Assembly (NCBI GenBank): GCA_029251405.1
Contig: JAQXDK010000036.1
Coordinates: 1-64,000 of the forward strand
DNA: 64,000 bases
Reading direction: 5' to 3'
Source: Flavobacteriales bacterium
Lineage (GTDB): Bacteria > Bacteroidota > Bacteroidia > Flavobacteriales_D > Parvicellaceae
Notes under the pieces: model-generated
Databases searched by the model: none
What the model was told of the DNA's origin: nothing
The model's input: the letters and a program-made list of their open reading frames with translations, nothing else
Translations under genes and position numbers: made by a program
Shown: piece by piece, positions 52,805 to 61,148 of the stretch
How positions within the stretch are numbered: the first letter of the stretch is position 1
Layout of the letters: each line of letters opens with the position of its first letter

Positions 52805-54151
52805 ATGTTGAATAATAAAGTAGTTAAAGGATTTTCAAAACTATCCAAAGAAGCTAAGATTGAATGGATCACTAATGAATATCTAAGTGGAGACGATCAA
52901 TCGATTAAACTTCTTAAAAGCTATTGGCACGAAGATGCTAAAGTTCAAAAAGTGCACGATGAATTTATTGAAAACACGATTACCAATTTTTATATTCCAT
53001 TTGGTGTAGCTCCAAATTTTCTTATAAACGGTCAGGTTTATTGTATCCCCATGGCTATTGAAGAAAGTTCAGTTGTTGCAGCAGCAGCAAAAAATGCATC
53101 ATTTTGGATGAAAAGAGGTGGGTTTAAATCCAAAGTTATTTCAACAACAAAAATTGGTCACGTTCACTTTGCTTGGTATGGAGATTTTAAGGTACTTAAA
53201 GAATTCATTGAATCCATCAAATCGAAGTTTTTTGAGGAAACTAAAGAACTTACCAAAAACATGAACTCTCGTGGAGGCGGAATTTTAGATATTAAGGTAC
53301 TAGATCGATCAGATTTAGAACCCAATTATTATCAATTACAAGGAAAGTTTGAAACTTGTGATGCCATGGGAGCCAATTTCATAAATAGTCTACTAGAAAA
53401 ATTTTCGAAAATATTAGAGCGAGAACTTCAGGCAAGTAACTTAGAGGAAAGGGAAAAGAAAATTGTGATCATCATGTGCATATTGAGCAATTATACTCCC
53501 GAATGTATTGTAAGATGTGAGGTGAATTGTAATGTAGATGAATTATCAGACGACCCAGAATTAGATAGTAATGAGTTTGCAAAAAAATTCCAACAAGCTA
53601 TACATGTAGCTAATATTGAACCCTACAGAGCAACGACCCACAATAAAGGAATATTTAATGGAATTGATGCTGTTGTAATTGCAACTGGAAATGATTTTAG
53701 AGCTGTTGAGGCCTGTGGCCATACCTATGCCTCTAAAACTGGTCAATATAGAAGCTTAAGCAATGTTGAAATTAAAAATGGGAAATTTAAATTTTGGATA
53801 GATTTACCAATTGCAGTTGGGACAGTTGGAGGATTGACTTCACTACATCCTATGGTGAAATTCTCTCATCAACTTTTAGGTAATCCCAATGCCAAAAAAT
53901 TAATGGAAATAATAGCAGCAGCTGGTCTAGCTCAAAACTTTGGAGCTCTTCGTTCATTGGTAACGACTGGGATCCAAAAAGGTCACATGAAGATGCATTT
54001 ATTGAATATTTTAAATCAACTCGGAGCAACTAAAATAGAAATTAAAAAAATAAAAGATCATTTTAATGACAAAGTTGTCGAGCATAGTGCTGTCGTCAAC
54101 TTATTCCATGAATTAAGAAAAGTAAACCAGGAAAATATAATTACTAAATAA
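52805..54151 (+). CDS. Hydroxymethylglutaryl-CoA reductase (class II type)
   Basis: A 448-residue HMG-CoA reductase. The substrate-binding ETCDAMGANFINSL is near residues 179-192, NVEIKNGKFKFWIDLPIAVGTVGG near 320-343 precedes TSLHPM, and the catalytic His is in a C-terminal GHMKMH segment. No membrane anchor is present, as in bacterial class II enzymes. Databases may label it 'degradative', but its position heading an operon of mevalonate-pathway genes shows a biosynthetic role: HMG-CoA to mevalonate. The next gene starts two bases after its stop. Confidence 0.93.
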   Translation: MLNNKVVKGFSKLSKEAKIEWITNEYLSGDDQSIKLLKSYWHEDAKVQKVHDEFIENTITNFYIPFGVAPNFLINGQVYCIPMAIEESSVVAAAAKNASFWMKRGGFKSKVISTTKIGHVHFAWYGDFKVLKEFIESIKSKFFEETKELTKNMNSRGGGILDIKVLDRSDLEPNYYQLQGKFETCDAMGANFINSLLEKFSKILERELQASNLEEREKKIVIIMCILSNYTPECIVRCEVNCNVDELSDDPELDSNEFAKKFQQAIHVANIEPYRATTHNKGIFNGIDAVVIATGNDFRAVEACGHTYASKTGQYRSLSNVEIKNGKFKFWIDLPIAVGTVGGLTSLHPMVKFSHQLLGNPNAKKLMEIIAAAGLAQNFGALRSLVTTGIQKGHMKMHLLNILNQLGATKIEIKKIKDHFNDKVVEHSAVVNLFHELRKVNQENIITK

Positions 54152-54153
54152 TT

Positions 54154-55062
54154 TTGAAGAAATTTAATTCAAACGGAAAACTTTTAATAACTGGTGAATA
54201 CCTAATACTAGATGGTGCTCTTTCTCTTGCAGCTCCTTGCAAATTAGGACAATCCTTAATTTTTATCCCCCACCAAAAACAAACTTTAAATTGGAAAAGT
54301 TATGATGTTAATGGTAAGCTATGGTTTGAATCCGTCTTCAAAGCAGATAACTTAGAAATTGTTGAAACTAGTGACATTGACACAGTAAATTGGTTGAAAA
54401 AAATACTTTTATTCTGTTTTAAAAATTCGAATAAGAATTTTTGTGGTACCATTTCTTGTCATTTAGATTTTCCAAACAATTGGGGGTTGGGTTCTAGTTC
54501 TTCGCTTATAAATAACATCTCACAACTTTATGGGTTAGATCCATTTGAAATACATTTTGCAACAACCAATGGAAGCGGTTACGATATTGCATGTGCCAAT
54601 AGCAAATCAGCGTTAACTTATCAATTATCCGACAACAAACCAGTAACAAAAAATATACATTGGGATCCAGATTTTAAAAATGAAATTTCATTTATCTTTT
54701 TAAACAAGAAACAAAATAGCTATTTAGAAATCAAAAGATTCCAGTCTTTGAAGAAAGATTTAGGCTTAATAAATGAAGTGTCTGAACTTACCAAAAAAAT
54801 AATAGCTTCAACTACTTTAAAAGAATTTGAAGAGCTAATCGATATTCATGAAAAAATCATTGGTAATCTTATTGGAGTTGAACCTGTCAAAAAACAATTA
54901 TTTTCTGACTACAATGGGTCTATTAAATCTTTAGGTGCTTGGGGAGGAGACTTTATTATGGCCACAAAAAATAATAAAAACTATTTTTTAAATAAAGGAT
55001 ACCATACTGTAATTCCATTTAACGAAATTATTAAAAAATCAACACTGAAAATTGCGTCTTGA
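54154..55062 (+). CDS. GYDIA-family GHMP kinase, probable phosphomevalonate kinase
   Basis: A 302-residue GHMP-fold kinase. KLLITGEYLILDGALSLAAP opens it (about 7-26). The ATP loop is GLGSSSSLIN (about 113-122), and the family-defining GSGYDIA lies near 143-149. The third motif is LGAWGGDFIMA near 262. It starts with TTG two bases after the reductase stop. The family has no experimentally fixed function known to me. The operon supplies reductase, mevalonate kinase and diphosphomevalonate decarboxylase but no other phosphomevalonate kinase, so that missing step is the likely job. Confidence 0.85.
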   Translation: MKKFNSNGKLLITGEYLILDGALSLAAPCKLGQSLIFIPHQKQTLNWKSYDVNGKLWFESVFKADNLEIVETSDIDTVNWLKKILLFCFKNSNKNFCGTISCHLDFPNNWGLGSSSSLINNISQLYGLDPFEIHFATTNGSGYDIACANSKSALTYQLSDNKPVTKNIHWDPDFKNEISFIFLNKKQNSYLEIKRFQSLKKDLGLINEVSELTKKIIASTTLKEFEELIDIHEKIIGNLIGVEPVKKQLFSDYNGSIKSLGAWGGDFIMATKNNKNYFLNKGYHTVIPFNEIIKKSTLKIAS

Positions 55063-56138
55063 AAACCCATAATTTCAAATATAATCCAATAAATAATTTT
55101 CCTAAATCAGGATTAGTATCTGCAGAAAGCCCGTCTAATATCGCACTTGTTAAATATTGGGGGAAAAAACCAATACAAATACCCACGAATCCCTCTTTGA
55201 GTTTCACACTTAAAAATTGCCATACTGTAACGAGTATTGAATTTAAAAAGTCTAATAATTTCTCTTTTAATTTTACTATTGATGGGAAAAAAAACACCTC
55301 TTTTTTACCAAAAATAGAAGCATTTTTTTCAAGAATAAAAGAGTTCACCCCTTTCCTTTTTCAATATAGTATAGCTATTTCTACAAAAAATACATTTCCA
55401 CATAGTAGTGGCATAGCCTCCTCTGCTTCAGGGTTTAGTGCTTTAGCATTAGCTATAGTACAATTAGAACAAAAAATATCAGATTTTTCTGATGAAGACA
55501 AATACTTAAAGGCTTCATTTTTAAGCCGACTGGGCTCTGGCAGCGCCAGTAGATCTCTTTACGGCCCTTGTGCTATCTGGGGACATCATAAATCAATAGA
55601 ATTCTCTAACAATGAGTTTGCAATTCCTCATCTTAAAATTCATCCAACCTTTAAAAGTTACCAAGATACGATACTACTAATTGATAAAGGTGTTAAAAAA
55701 GTAAGCTCTACTGTTGGACATAATTTAATGAATAATCATCCTTTTTCTGAGCAAAGGTACAACCAAGCAAATCAGAACTTAAAAGAACTAATTACACTAC
55801 TTGAAACTGAGGATATAGAGAAATTTATTTCCCTAACCGAAAGTGAGGCTCTTACTTTACATGCAATGATGATGACATCAAATCCTTATTTTATTTTAAT
55901 GAAAGAGGGAACCGTCTCTGTTATTGAAAGGATTTGGGAATTCAGAAAAGAAACTAACATACCGCTAAGTTTTACTCTAGATGCGGGTGCTAACGTTCAC
56001 CTACTATATCCTAAGAGTTACAAACAAACTGTTATGGACTTCATCCAATCCGAATTAATTGTTTTTTGCGAAAATCAACAGTATATTTGTGATGAAGTTG
56101 GTAGCGGAGCTAAAATTTTAAAAGAAAGCTATGCTTAA
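55059..56138 (+). CDS. mvaD: Diphosphomevalonate decarboxylase
   Basis: A 359-residue GHMP-superfamily enzyme making isopentenyl diphosphate. SPSNIALVKYWGKKP (about 25-39) is the family signature, SSGIASSASGFSALALA (about 114-130) the phosphate loop, and SRLGSGSASRSLYGPCAIW (about 153-171) follows. The catalytic Asp lies in TLDAGANVHLLYP near residue 308. The start is TTG within a four-base TTGA overlap with the GYDIA kinase stop. All active-site segments are present. Confidence 0.95.
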   Translation: MKTHNFKYNPINNFPKSGLVSAESPSNIALVKYWGKKPIQIPTNPSLSFTLKNCHTVTSIEFKKSNNFSFNFTIDGKKNTSFLPKIEAFFSRIKEFTPFLFQYSIAISTKNTFPHSSGIASSASGFSALALAIVQLEQKISDFSDEDKYLKASFLSRLGSGSASRSLYGPCAIWGHHKSIEFSNNEFAIPHLKIHPTFKSYQDTILLIDKGVKKVSSTVGHNLMNNHPFSEQRYNQANQNLKELITLLETEDIEKFISLTESEALTLHAMMMTSNPYFILMKEGTVSVIERIWEFRKETNIPLSFTLDAGANVHLLYPKSYKQTVMDFIQSELIVFCENQQYICDEVGSGAKILKESYA

Positions 56139-57069
56139 AGAATCTTTATACTACGGAAAAATATTACTATTTGGAGAATACGGAATTATCCAAGATTCCA
56201 TGGGGCTTTCTATCCCCTATTCTGACTACAACGGTAAATTTCTTTTTAATAAAAAAGATGAAAAATCTGTAAAATCTAACCAACAACTTTTTCAATTTTT
56301 CAAACATCTCCAAAATTTAGAGGATAAGAAATCTCTTCCCTGCAAACTTGATTTACAAGCTTTTGAGAGAGATTTAAAAAATGATATTTATTTTGATTCT
56401 TCCATTCCTCAAGGATTTGGGATTGGGAGTTCTGGAGCTATAGTAGCAGCTATTTATGATCGTTACTGTACTGAAAATAAAATAGATGCCAACAAAGAAA
56501 TCGAGAATGAAAAAATATTAGCATTGAAACAGATTTTCAGTTCTCTCGAAAGTTATTATCATGGTACAAGTTCTGGTTTAGATCCTTTGATATGTTACTT
56601 AAACTTACCAATTTTAATTAAATCTAAAACTGACTTAGGGACAGTAGGGATTCCGGATTCTAATGATGGTAAAGGTGCTGTATTTTTAATAAACACAGGT
56701 GAAACTGGTAATACTCAACCGCTTGTTCAACATTTCTTAGAAAAATGTAAAGAAGAAGGTTTTCGTGAAATGTTAAAAAATAAATTTAAAAAATACAACG
56801 ACGCGAGTATTGAAGCATTTCTAAAAAATGAAGGTCACTCATTACTTAAAAATGTAAAGTCACTTTCAAAAGTACTTTATGAAAATTTTCAGCCTATGAT
56901 TCCAAAACTTTACAGGAAATTGTGGAAGGATGGAATTGATAGCAACTCATATTATTTGAAACTTTGTGGTTCTGGAGGTGGTGGATATATTTTGGGATTC
57001 ACTAAAGACCTTGAAAAAGCACAAAATAAACTGAGTAGTTATCAACTAGATGTCATCCACAGATTCTAG
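56131..57069 (+). CDS. Mevalonate kinase (GHMP family)
   Basis: A 312-residue kinase. YYGKILLFGEYGIIQDSMGLSIP (split here by an Asp-rich loop) opens it. The ATP loop GFGIGSSGAIVAAIYD is near 91-106, HGTSSGLDPLICYL near 144-157 carries the catalytic Asp, and LCGSGGGGYILGF near 280-292 is motif 3. The HGTSSGLDP pattern matches mevalonate kinases. It overlaps the decarboxylase by eight bases and the UbiA gene by 20, so the operon is tightly packed. Confidence 0.88.
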   Translation: MLKESLYYGKILLFGEYGIIQDSMGLSIPYSDYNGKFLFNKKDEKSVKSNQQLFQFFKHLQNLEDKKSLPCKLDLQAFERDLKNDIYFDSSIPQGFGIGSSGAIVAAIYDRYCTENKIDANKEIENEKILALKQIFSSLESYYHGTSSGLDPLICYLNLPILIKSKTDLGTVGIPDSNDGKGAVFLINTGETGNTQPLVQHFLEKCKEEGFREMLKNKFKKYNDASIEAFLKNEGHSLLKNVKSLSKVLYENFQPMIPKLYRKLWKDGIDSNSYYLKLCGSGGGGYILGFTKDLEKAQNKLSSYQLDVIHRF

Positions 57070-57943
57070 TCCGATATCGGATAAAAAGTCATTAATAATC
57101 AAAATAATGGCGATTTTATCAATTGCCAGATGGTACAATATTTTTCTAATTACATTAAGCTTATACGCAATTCAAATTTTCATTTTTGAGAATTCTATTG
57201 ATTTCATTTTAGAAGATAAAGGAATTAAGTTACATCTCTATGTTTTATCAGTTGATTTAATAATTATTGCGGGTTATTTAATTAATGCTTTTTACGATTT
57301 TGAAAAAGACATGATCAACCATCCTGAGAAAACTTACTTTAACAGAATAGTGAGTAAAAATAGTTGTCTAAATATTTATATTTTATGTAATATTTTAGGT
57401 GTTTCTATAGCTTTTTTAATTAGCACTAAAGTATTAATTTTTTCAATCTCATTAATAGTAGCCTTGTGGATTTATTCTCATAAATTAAGAAAAAAAGTAT
57501 TATTTGGAGAGATAAGTGCATCGCTTTTAACTGTGAGTTTTTTTTTAGGTATAGCACTGCTAAATTCAAATTTTAATATAACACTAGGACTGTTTAGTAC
57601 TTATATATTCACTATTGATTTAACAAGAGAAATTGTAAAAAAAATGATTTCTTTGAAAGGAGATTTAATTGTAGGAGAAAAAAGTATTCCAATATATTTT
57701 GGGATAAAAAATTCAAAGTATATTATTTTTTTCATCATGATTAGCTCTTTATTAGCTATACTTTCTCTTTTACCCTTTGTTATTGACAGAACCTTTTCCT
57801 ATTATTTTATTTTATCATTTGCAGTGATATCTTACGCTATTTATTTACTTCATTATGCAAAAATCAAAACCCAATACGAAAACATAAATACTGTCTATAA
57901 ATTTCTAATTGGATTAGCAATTTTTTCAATAGTTTTATACTAA
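57050..57943 (+). CDS. UbiA-family prenyltransferase
   Basis: A 297-residue membrane prenyltransferase with eight or nine hydrophobic helices. The first aspartate-rich motif is NAFYDFEKDMINHPEK (about 81-96), the second DLTREIVKKMISLKGDLIVGEKS (about 190-212). These bind the prenyl diphosphate via Mg. Bacteroidota homologues are often called geranylgeranylglycerol-phosphate geranylgeranyltransferase, but the acceptor is not proven. It ends the mevalonate operon, consistent with use of the isoprenoid product. The start at 57050 overlaps mevalonate kinase by 20 bases; ATG at 57107 is an alternative. Confidence 0.85.
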   Translation: MSSTDSSPISDKKSLIIKIMAILSIARWYNIFLITLSLYAIQIFIFENSIDFILEDKGIKLHLYVLSVDLIIIAGYLINAFYDFEKDMINHPEKTYFNRIVSKNSCLNIYILCNILGVSIAFLISTKVLIFSISLIVALWIYSHKLRKKVLFGEISASLLTVSFFLGIALLNSNFNITLGLFSTYIFTIDLTREIVKKMISLKGDLIVGEKSIPIYFGIKNSKYIIFFIMISSLLAILSLLPFVIDRTFSYYFILSFAVISYAIYLLHYAKIKTQYENINTVYKFLIGLAIFSIVLY

Positions 57944-57946
57944 GTA

Positions 57947-60052
57947 ATGAAAATTAAATATTTAATATTAACTCTATTTTTTCCCAACTGTCAATCCAAT
58001 ATGAACAAAGCAACTGAAGCTCCTATTTGTAAAACTGAAAATAAAGTATTAACAGCTCATAACGACGAAAGAATAGATCAATATTATTGGCTTAATAACC
58101 GAGAGAATCCAGATGTGATAGAATATTTAGAAAAAGAAAATAGTTATTCTAACCTTCAAATGAAATCTACAGATAAGTTTCAAAAAGACTTATTTAATGA
58201 ACTTAAATCTCGAATTAAAGAAGATGACCAAGGAGTACCCTATTTATACAATGATTATTACTATTGGAAAAAATTTAAAAAGGGATTGGAATATCCTATT
58301 TATTTAAGAAAATCTACTGAAAATAGCGAGGAAGAAACCTTATTGAATGTCAACGAAATGGCAAGTGATTATGATTTTTTTAATCTTGGAGACTATGACA
58401 TTTCAAATGATAATAATTTAATGGCATACAGCTACGATACACTTTCTAGAAGAATATATGACATCAAAATAAAAAATTTAAGGACCAATAATTTACTTAA
58501 TGAAACTATTGAAAAAACTACTGGATCTGTTGTTTTTGCAAATGACAATCAAACTATTTTTTATGGTAAAAAAGATCCTCAAACATTAAGAGCATATCAA
58601 ATTTATATACATAAAATAGGTACTGATCAATCAAAAGACATTTTAATATTTGAAGAGAAAGATGAAACTTTTTCTTGTACTGTTTACAAATCTAAGTCCA
58701 ATAAATACATTATCATAAATTCTTCAAGTACAGTTAGTGATGAATATCGACTGATTCCAGCAGATAATCCTTTAGATGACCCCATAATTTTCCAAAAAAG
58801 AGAAAGAGGATTGGAATATAGCATATATCACCAAAATCATAAATTTTATATTGTCACCAATAAAGATCATAAAAATTTCAGTGTTAAATTTTGCTTCGAA
58901 GAAAATACAGATAAAAACAATTGGAAAGACATAATCCCTGGAAGAAATGAGGTTTTGATTGAAGGTTTAGATGTTTTTAACGATTTTTTAGTGGTTTCTG
59001 AAAGGAAAAATGGGTTAATTCAACTACAAGTAAGGAATCTAAAAGAGAAAACCAATCATTACATTCCTTTTAGCGACCCTACGTATGTAGTTGGAACATC
59101 TTCTAACTTGGTAATGAATACTACATCACTTAGATATGTCTACACATCTTTAGTTAATTCTGGTACCGTATTTGAGTACGACATGCTTTCAAAAAAAACA
59201 AAAGTTCTCAAACAAAATGAAATAGTTGGTGGATACAATCAAGACAACTATATATCTGAAAGAATTTGGGCAGAAGGTAGGGATGGTACCAAAATACCAA
59301 TGTCCATGGTTTACAAAAAAGGAATAAAGAAAGATGGATCAAATCCTACTCTTCTATATGCCTACGGGTCCTATGGATACAGTATAGATCCAACATTTAG
59401 TTCTAACAGATTAAGTTTATTAGATCGAGGATTTATTTTCGTAATTGCTCATATTAGGGGTGGTGAGGAAATGGGAAGAAATTGGTACGAAGACGGGAAA
59501 TTACTTAAAAAGAAAAACACTTTTTTTGATTTTATAGATTGTAGTGAATTTTTAATAAGTGAAAATTATTGTACCAAAAAAAATCTATATGCATCTGGAG
59601 GAAGTGCTGGGGGATTATTAATGGGTGTAATCATTAACCTCAACCCAGAGCTATACAATGGGGTTTTAGCACATGTACCTTTTGTAGATGTAGTAACTAC
59701 CATGCTAGACGAATCTATACCTTTAACTACTGGTGAATACGATGAATGGGGGAATCCAAATAACAAAGAATACTATGACTATATGAAAAGTTATTCTCCT
59801 TACGATAACATAAAGAAAATGGATTATCCAAATTTACTAGTTACAACAGGACTTCACGATTCACAAGTTCAATATTGGGAACCTGCAAAATGGGTCGCAA
59901 AAATAAGAGCACAAAAAACAGATGATAATTTACTGCTGCTAAAAACAAATATGAAAGCTGGTCATGGTGGAGCTAGTGGAAGATTTGAATACTTAAAGGA
60001 AGTAGCTTTGGATTATGCATTTCTGTTTAAACTAGAAAATATTACTCAATAA
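57947..60052 (+). CDS. S9 prolyl oligopeptidase-family peptidase (oligopeptidase B-like)
   Basis: A 701-residue serine peptidase. The N-terminal beta-propeller (about 75-410) gates a C-terminal alpha/beta hydrolase with nucleophile Ser553 in ASGGSAGG. The catalytic Asp is in TTGLHDSQVQYWEP and the His in KAGHGGASGR near 670. YAYGSYGYSIDPTF and AHIRGGEEMGRNWYEDGK match oligopeptidase B, which cuts after basic residues. The N-terminus (ILTLFFPNC) looks like a lipoprotein signal with Cys15, so it may act in the periplasm. It starts three bases after UbiA and overlaps aroK by 11 bases tail to tail. Confidence 0.92.
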   Translation: MKIKYLILTLFFPNCQSNMNKATEAPICKTENKVLTAHNDERIDQYYWLNNRENPDVIEYLEKENSYSNLQMKSTDKFQKDLFNELKSRIKEDDQGVPYLYNDYYYWKKFKKGLEYPIYLRKSTENSEEETLLNVNEMASDYDFFNLGDYDISNDNNLMAYSYDTLSRRIYDIKIKNLRTNNLLNETIEKTTGSVVFANDNQTIFYGKKDPQTLRAYQIYIHKIGTDQSKDILIFEEKDETFSCTVYKSKSNKYIIINSSSTVSDEYRLIPADNPLDDPIIFQKRERGLEYSIYHQNHKFYIVTNKDHKNFSVKFCFEENTDKNNWKDIIPGRNEVLIEGLDVFNDFLVVSERKNGLIQLQVRNLKEKTNHYIPFSDPTYVVGTSSNLVMNTTSLRYVYTSLVNSGTVFEYDMLSKKTKVLKQNEIVGGYNQDNYISERIWAEGRDGTKIPMSMVYKKGIKKDGSNPTLLYAYGSYGYSIDPTFSSNRLSLLDRGFIFVIAHIRGGEEMGRNWYEDGKLLKKKNTFFDFIDCSEFLISENYCTKKNLYASGGSAGGLLMGVIINLNPELYNGVLAHVPFVDVVTTMLDESIPLTTGEYDEWGNPNNKEYYDYMKSYSPYDNIKKMDYPNLLVTTGLHDSQVQYWEPAKWVAKIRAQKTDDNLLLLKTNMKAGHGGASGRFEYLKEVALDYAFLFKLENITQ

Positions 60053-60539
60053 TTGATATAATAGTTGCTACTATTTCTTGAGGCGATTTAAAATCAGTTG
60101 TAATTGTAAAATGTGCCTTTTGATAAGCTGAATTTCTAAAATCAAGAATTTCTCCAATTGAATCTTTATTTTTTATAAGGGGTCTGCCACTTTCGATTTT
60201 CGTTCTACGATTTAGTTCCGCAGCCGATGTTTTTAAATAAATAGTAGTACCAATTAAATTTAACTTCTTAAAGTTGTCATTATAAATAGGAAATCCTCCT
60301 CCTGTAGCTATTACGGTATTTGTGTTTTTTAAGGACGGTAATAATTGCATTTCCATAGTTCTAAAGTAATTTTCACCATTTTTCTTGAAAATCTCTTTAC
60401 ACGACATTTGTTCTTTTAACTCTATAATTTTATCAGTATCTAAGAAATCAAAATTTAACTCTGTAGACAATAATCTTCCAATAGTTGTTTTACCAGCTCC
60501 CATCATTCCAATAAGTATAATTGAATTTTGAATGCTCAA
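60042..60539 (-). CDS. aroK: Shikimate kinase
   Basis: A 165-residue P-loop kinase that phosphorylates shikimate at the 3-hydroxyl. Walker A GMMGAGKT is at 11-18, the shikimate-binding Asp in DTDKIIE near 35-41 and Arg in YFRTME near 58-63, GGGFP near 79-83, and the lid Arg in RTKIESGRPL near 110-119. Complete. It starts one base after the stop of the DUF6913 gene on the same strand, so the two are probably co-transcribed. Confidence 0.94.
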   Translation of the reverse strand: MSIQNSIILIGMMGAGKTTIGRLLSTELNFDFLDTDKIIELKEQMSCKEIFKKNGENYFRTMEMQLLPSLKNTNTVIATGGGFPIYNDNFKKLNLIGTTIYLKTSAAELNRRTKIESGRPLIKNKDSIGEILDFRNSAYQKAHFTITTDFKSPQEIVATIISIIE

Positions 60540-60540
60540 C

Positions 60541-61098
60541 TTATTTTTTATTGAAGATTTTCAAATAATTAATTACATGTTTTACATACTGCAGGTAATC
60601 CTTTGGATCTGTTTCAATCATTAAGTCGTAATAAGGCTTTTTGTCTTCAGAAAAACTACCAATCTTAAATGGAGATTTAGATAAAAGTAATACTAATCTT
60701 AAGGGAATTGTTACGTTTTCAGTTAAATCTAAAAGAATGTCAAACCTTTGAGACATAAAGTTTTTGACGACATTTTTTTTTGGTAGCGAATAATAATTGA
60801 GATCGTATATTGTAAAAAAATCAAGACCTAATCTACTTTTCAAGAATTCTGGGTCATTTTTTAAAGGATAAAAAGCTAATATCTTAATGTTTGGAATTTT
60901 ATACTCGGCTTTAATTAATTTTATTATTTGAACGGTAGACTCGTAATCATTCTCATTTTTAATAACGCATAACATACCCATAGATTTGGCATCTTCTATG
61001 TTACAGGATTGGACATTTCTAGTATTTTTTATTTTAAGTCTTCTCTCTAAAACCTTACTTCCTAGAAATAGTTTGAAATTTAAAAATGTGATTTTCAT
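60541..61098 (-). CDS. DUF6913 protein
   Basis: A 185-residue cytoplasmic protein of a flavobacterial family I recognise as DUF6913. Features are a basic N-terminus, an alternating beta-alpha layout (SMGMLCVIKNENDY, IKILAFYPLKNDPEF), and a conserved C-terminal stretch (FDILLDLTE, LLSKSPFKIGSF, YYDLMIETDPKDYLQYVKHVI). Function is unknown; the fold looks Rossmann-like. It lies between ligA (50 bases upstream) and aroK on the minus strand. Confidence 0.65.
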   Translation of the reverse strand: MKITFLNFKLFLGSKVLERRLKIKNTRNVQSCNIEDAKSMGMLCVIKNENDYESTVQIIKLIKAEYKIPNIKILAFYPLKNDPEFLKSRLGLDFFTIYDLNYYSLPKKNVVKNFMSQRFDILLDLTENVTIPLRLVLLLSKSPFKIGSFSEDKKPYYDLMIETDPKDYLQYVKHVINYLKIFNKK

Positions 61099-61148
61099 TT
61101 TTTTAACACCTTAACTTATATCAAAGCGTTATAAATTTAAACAAATGT

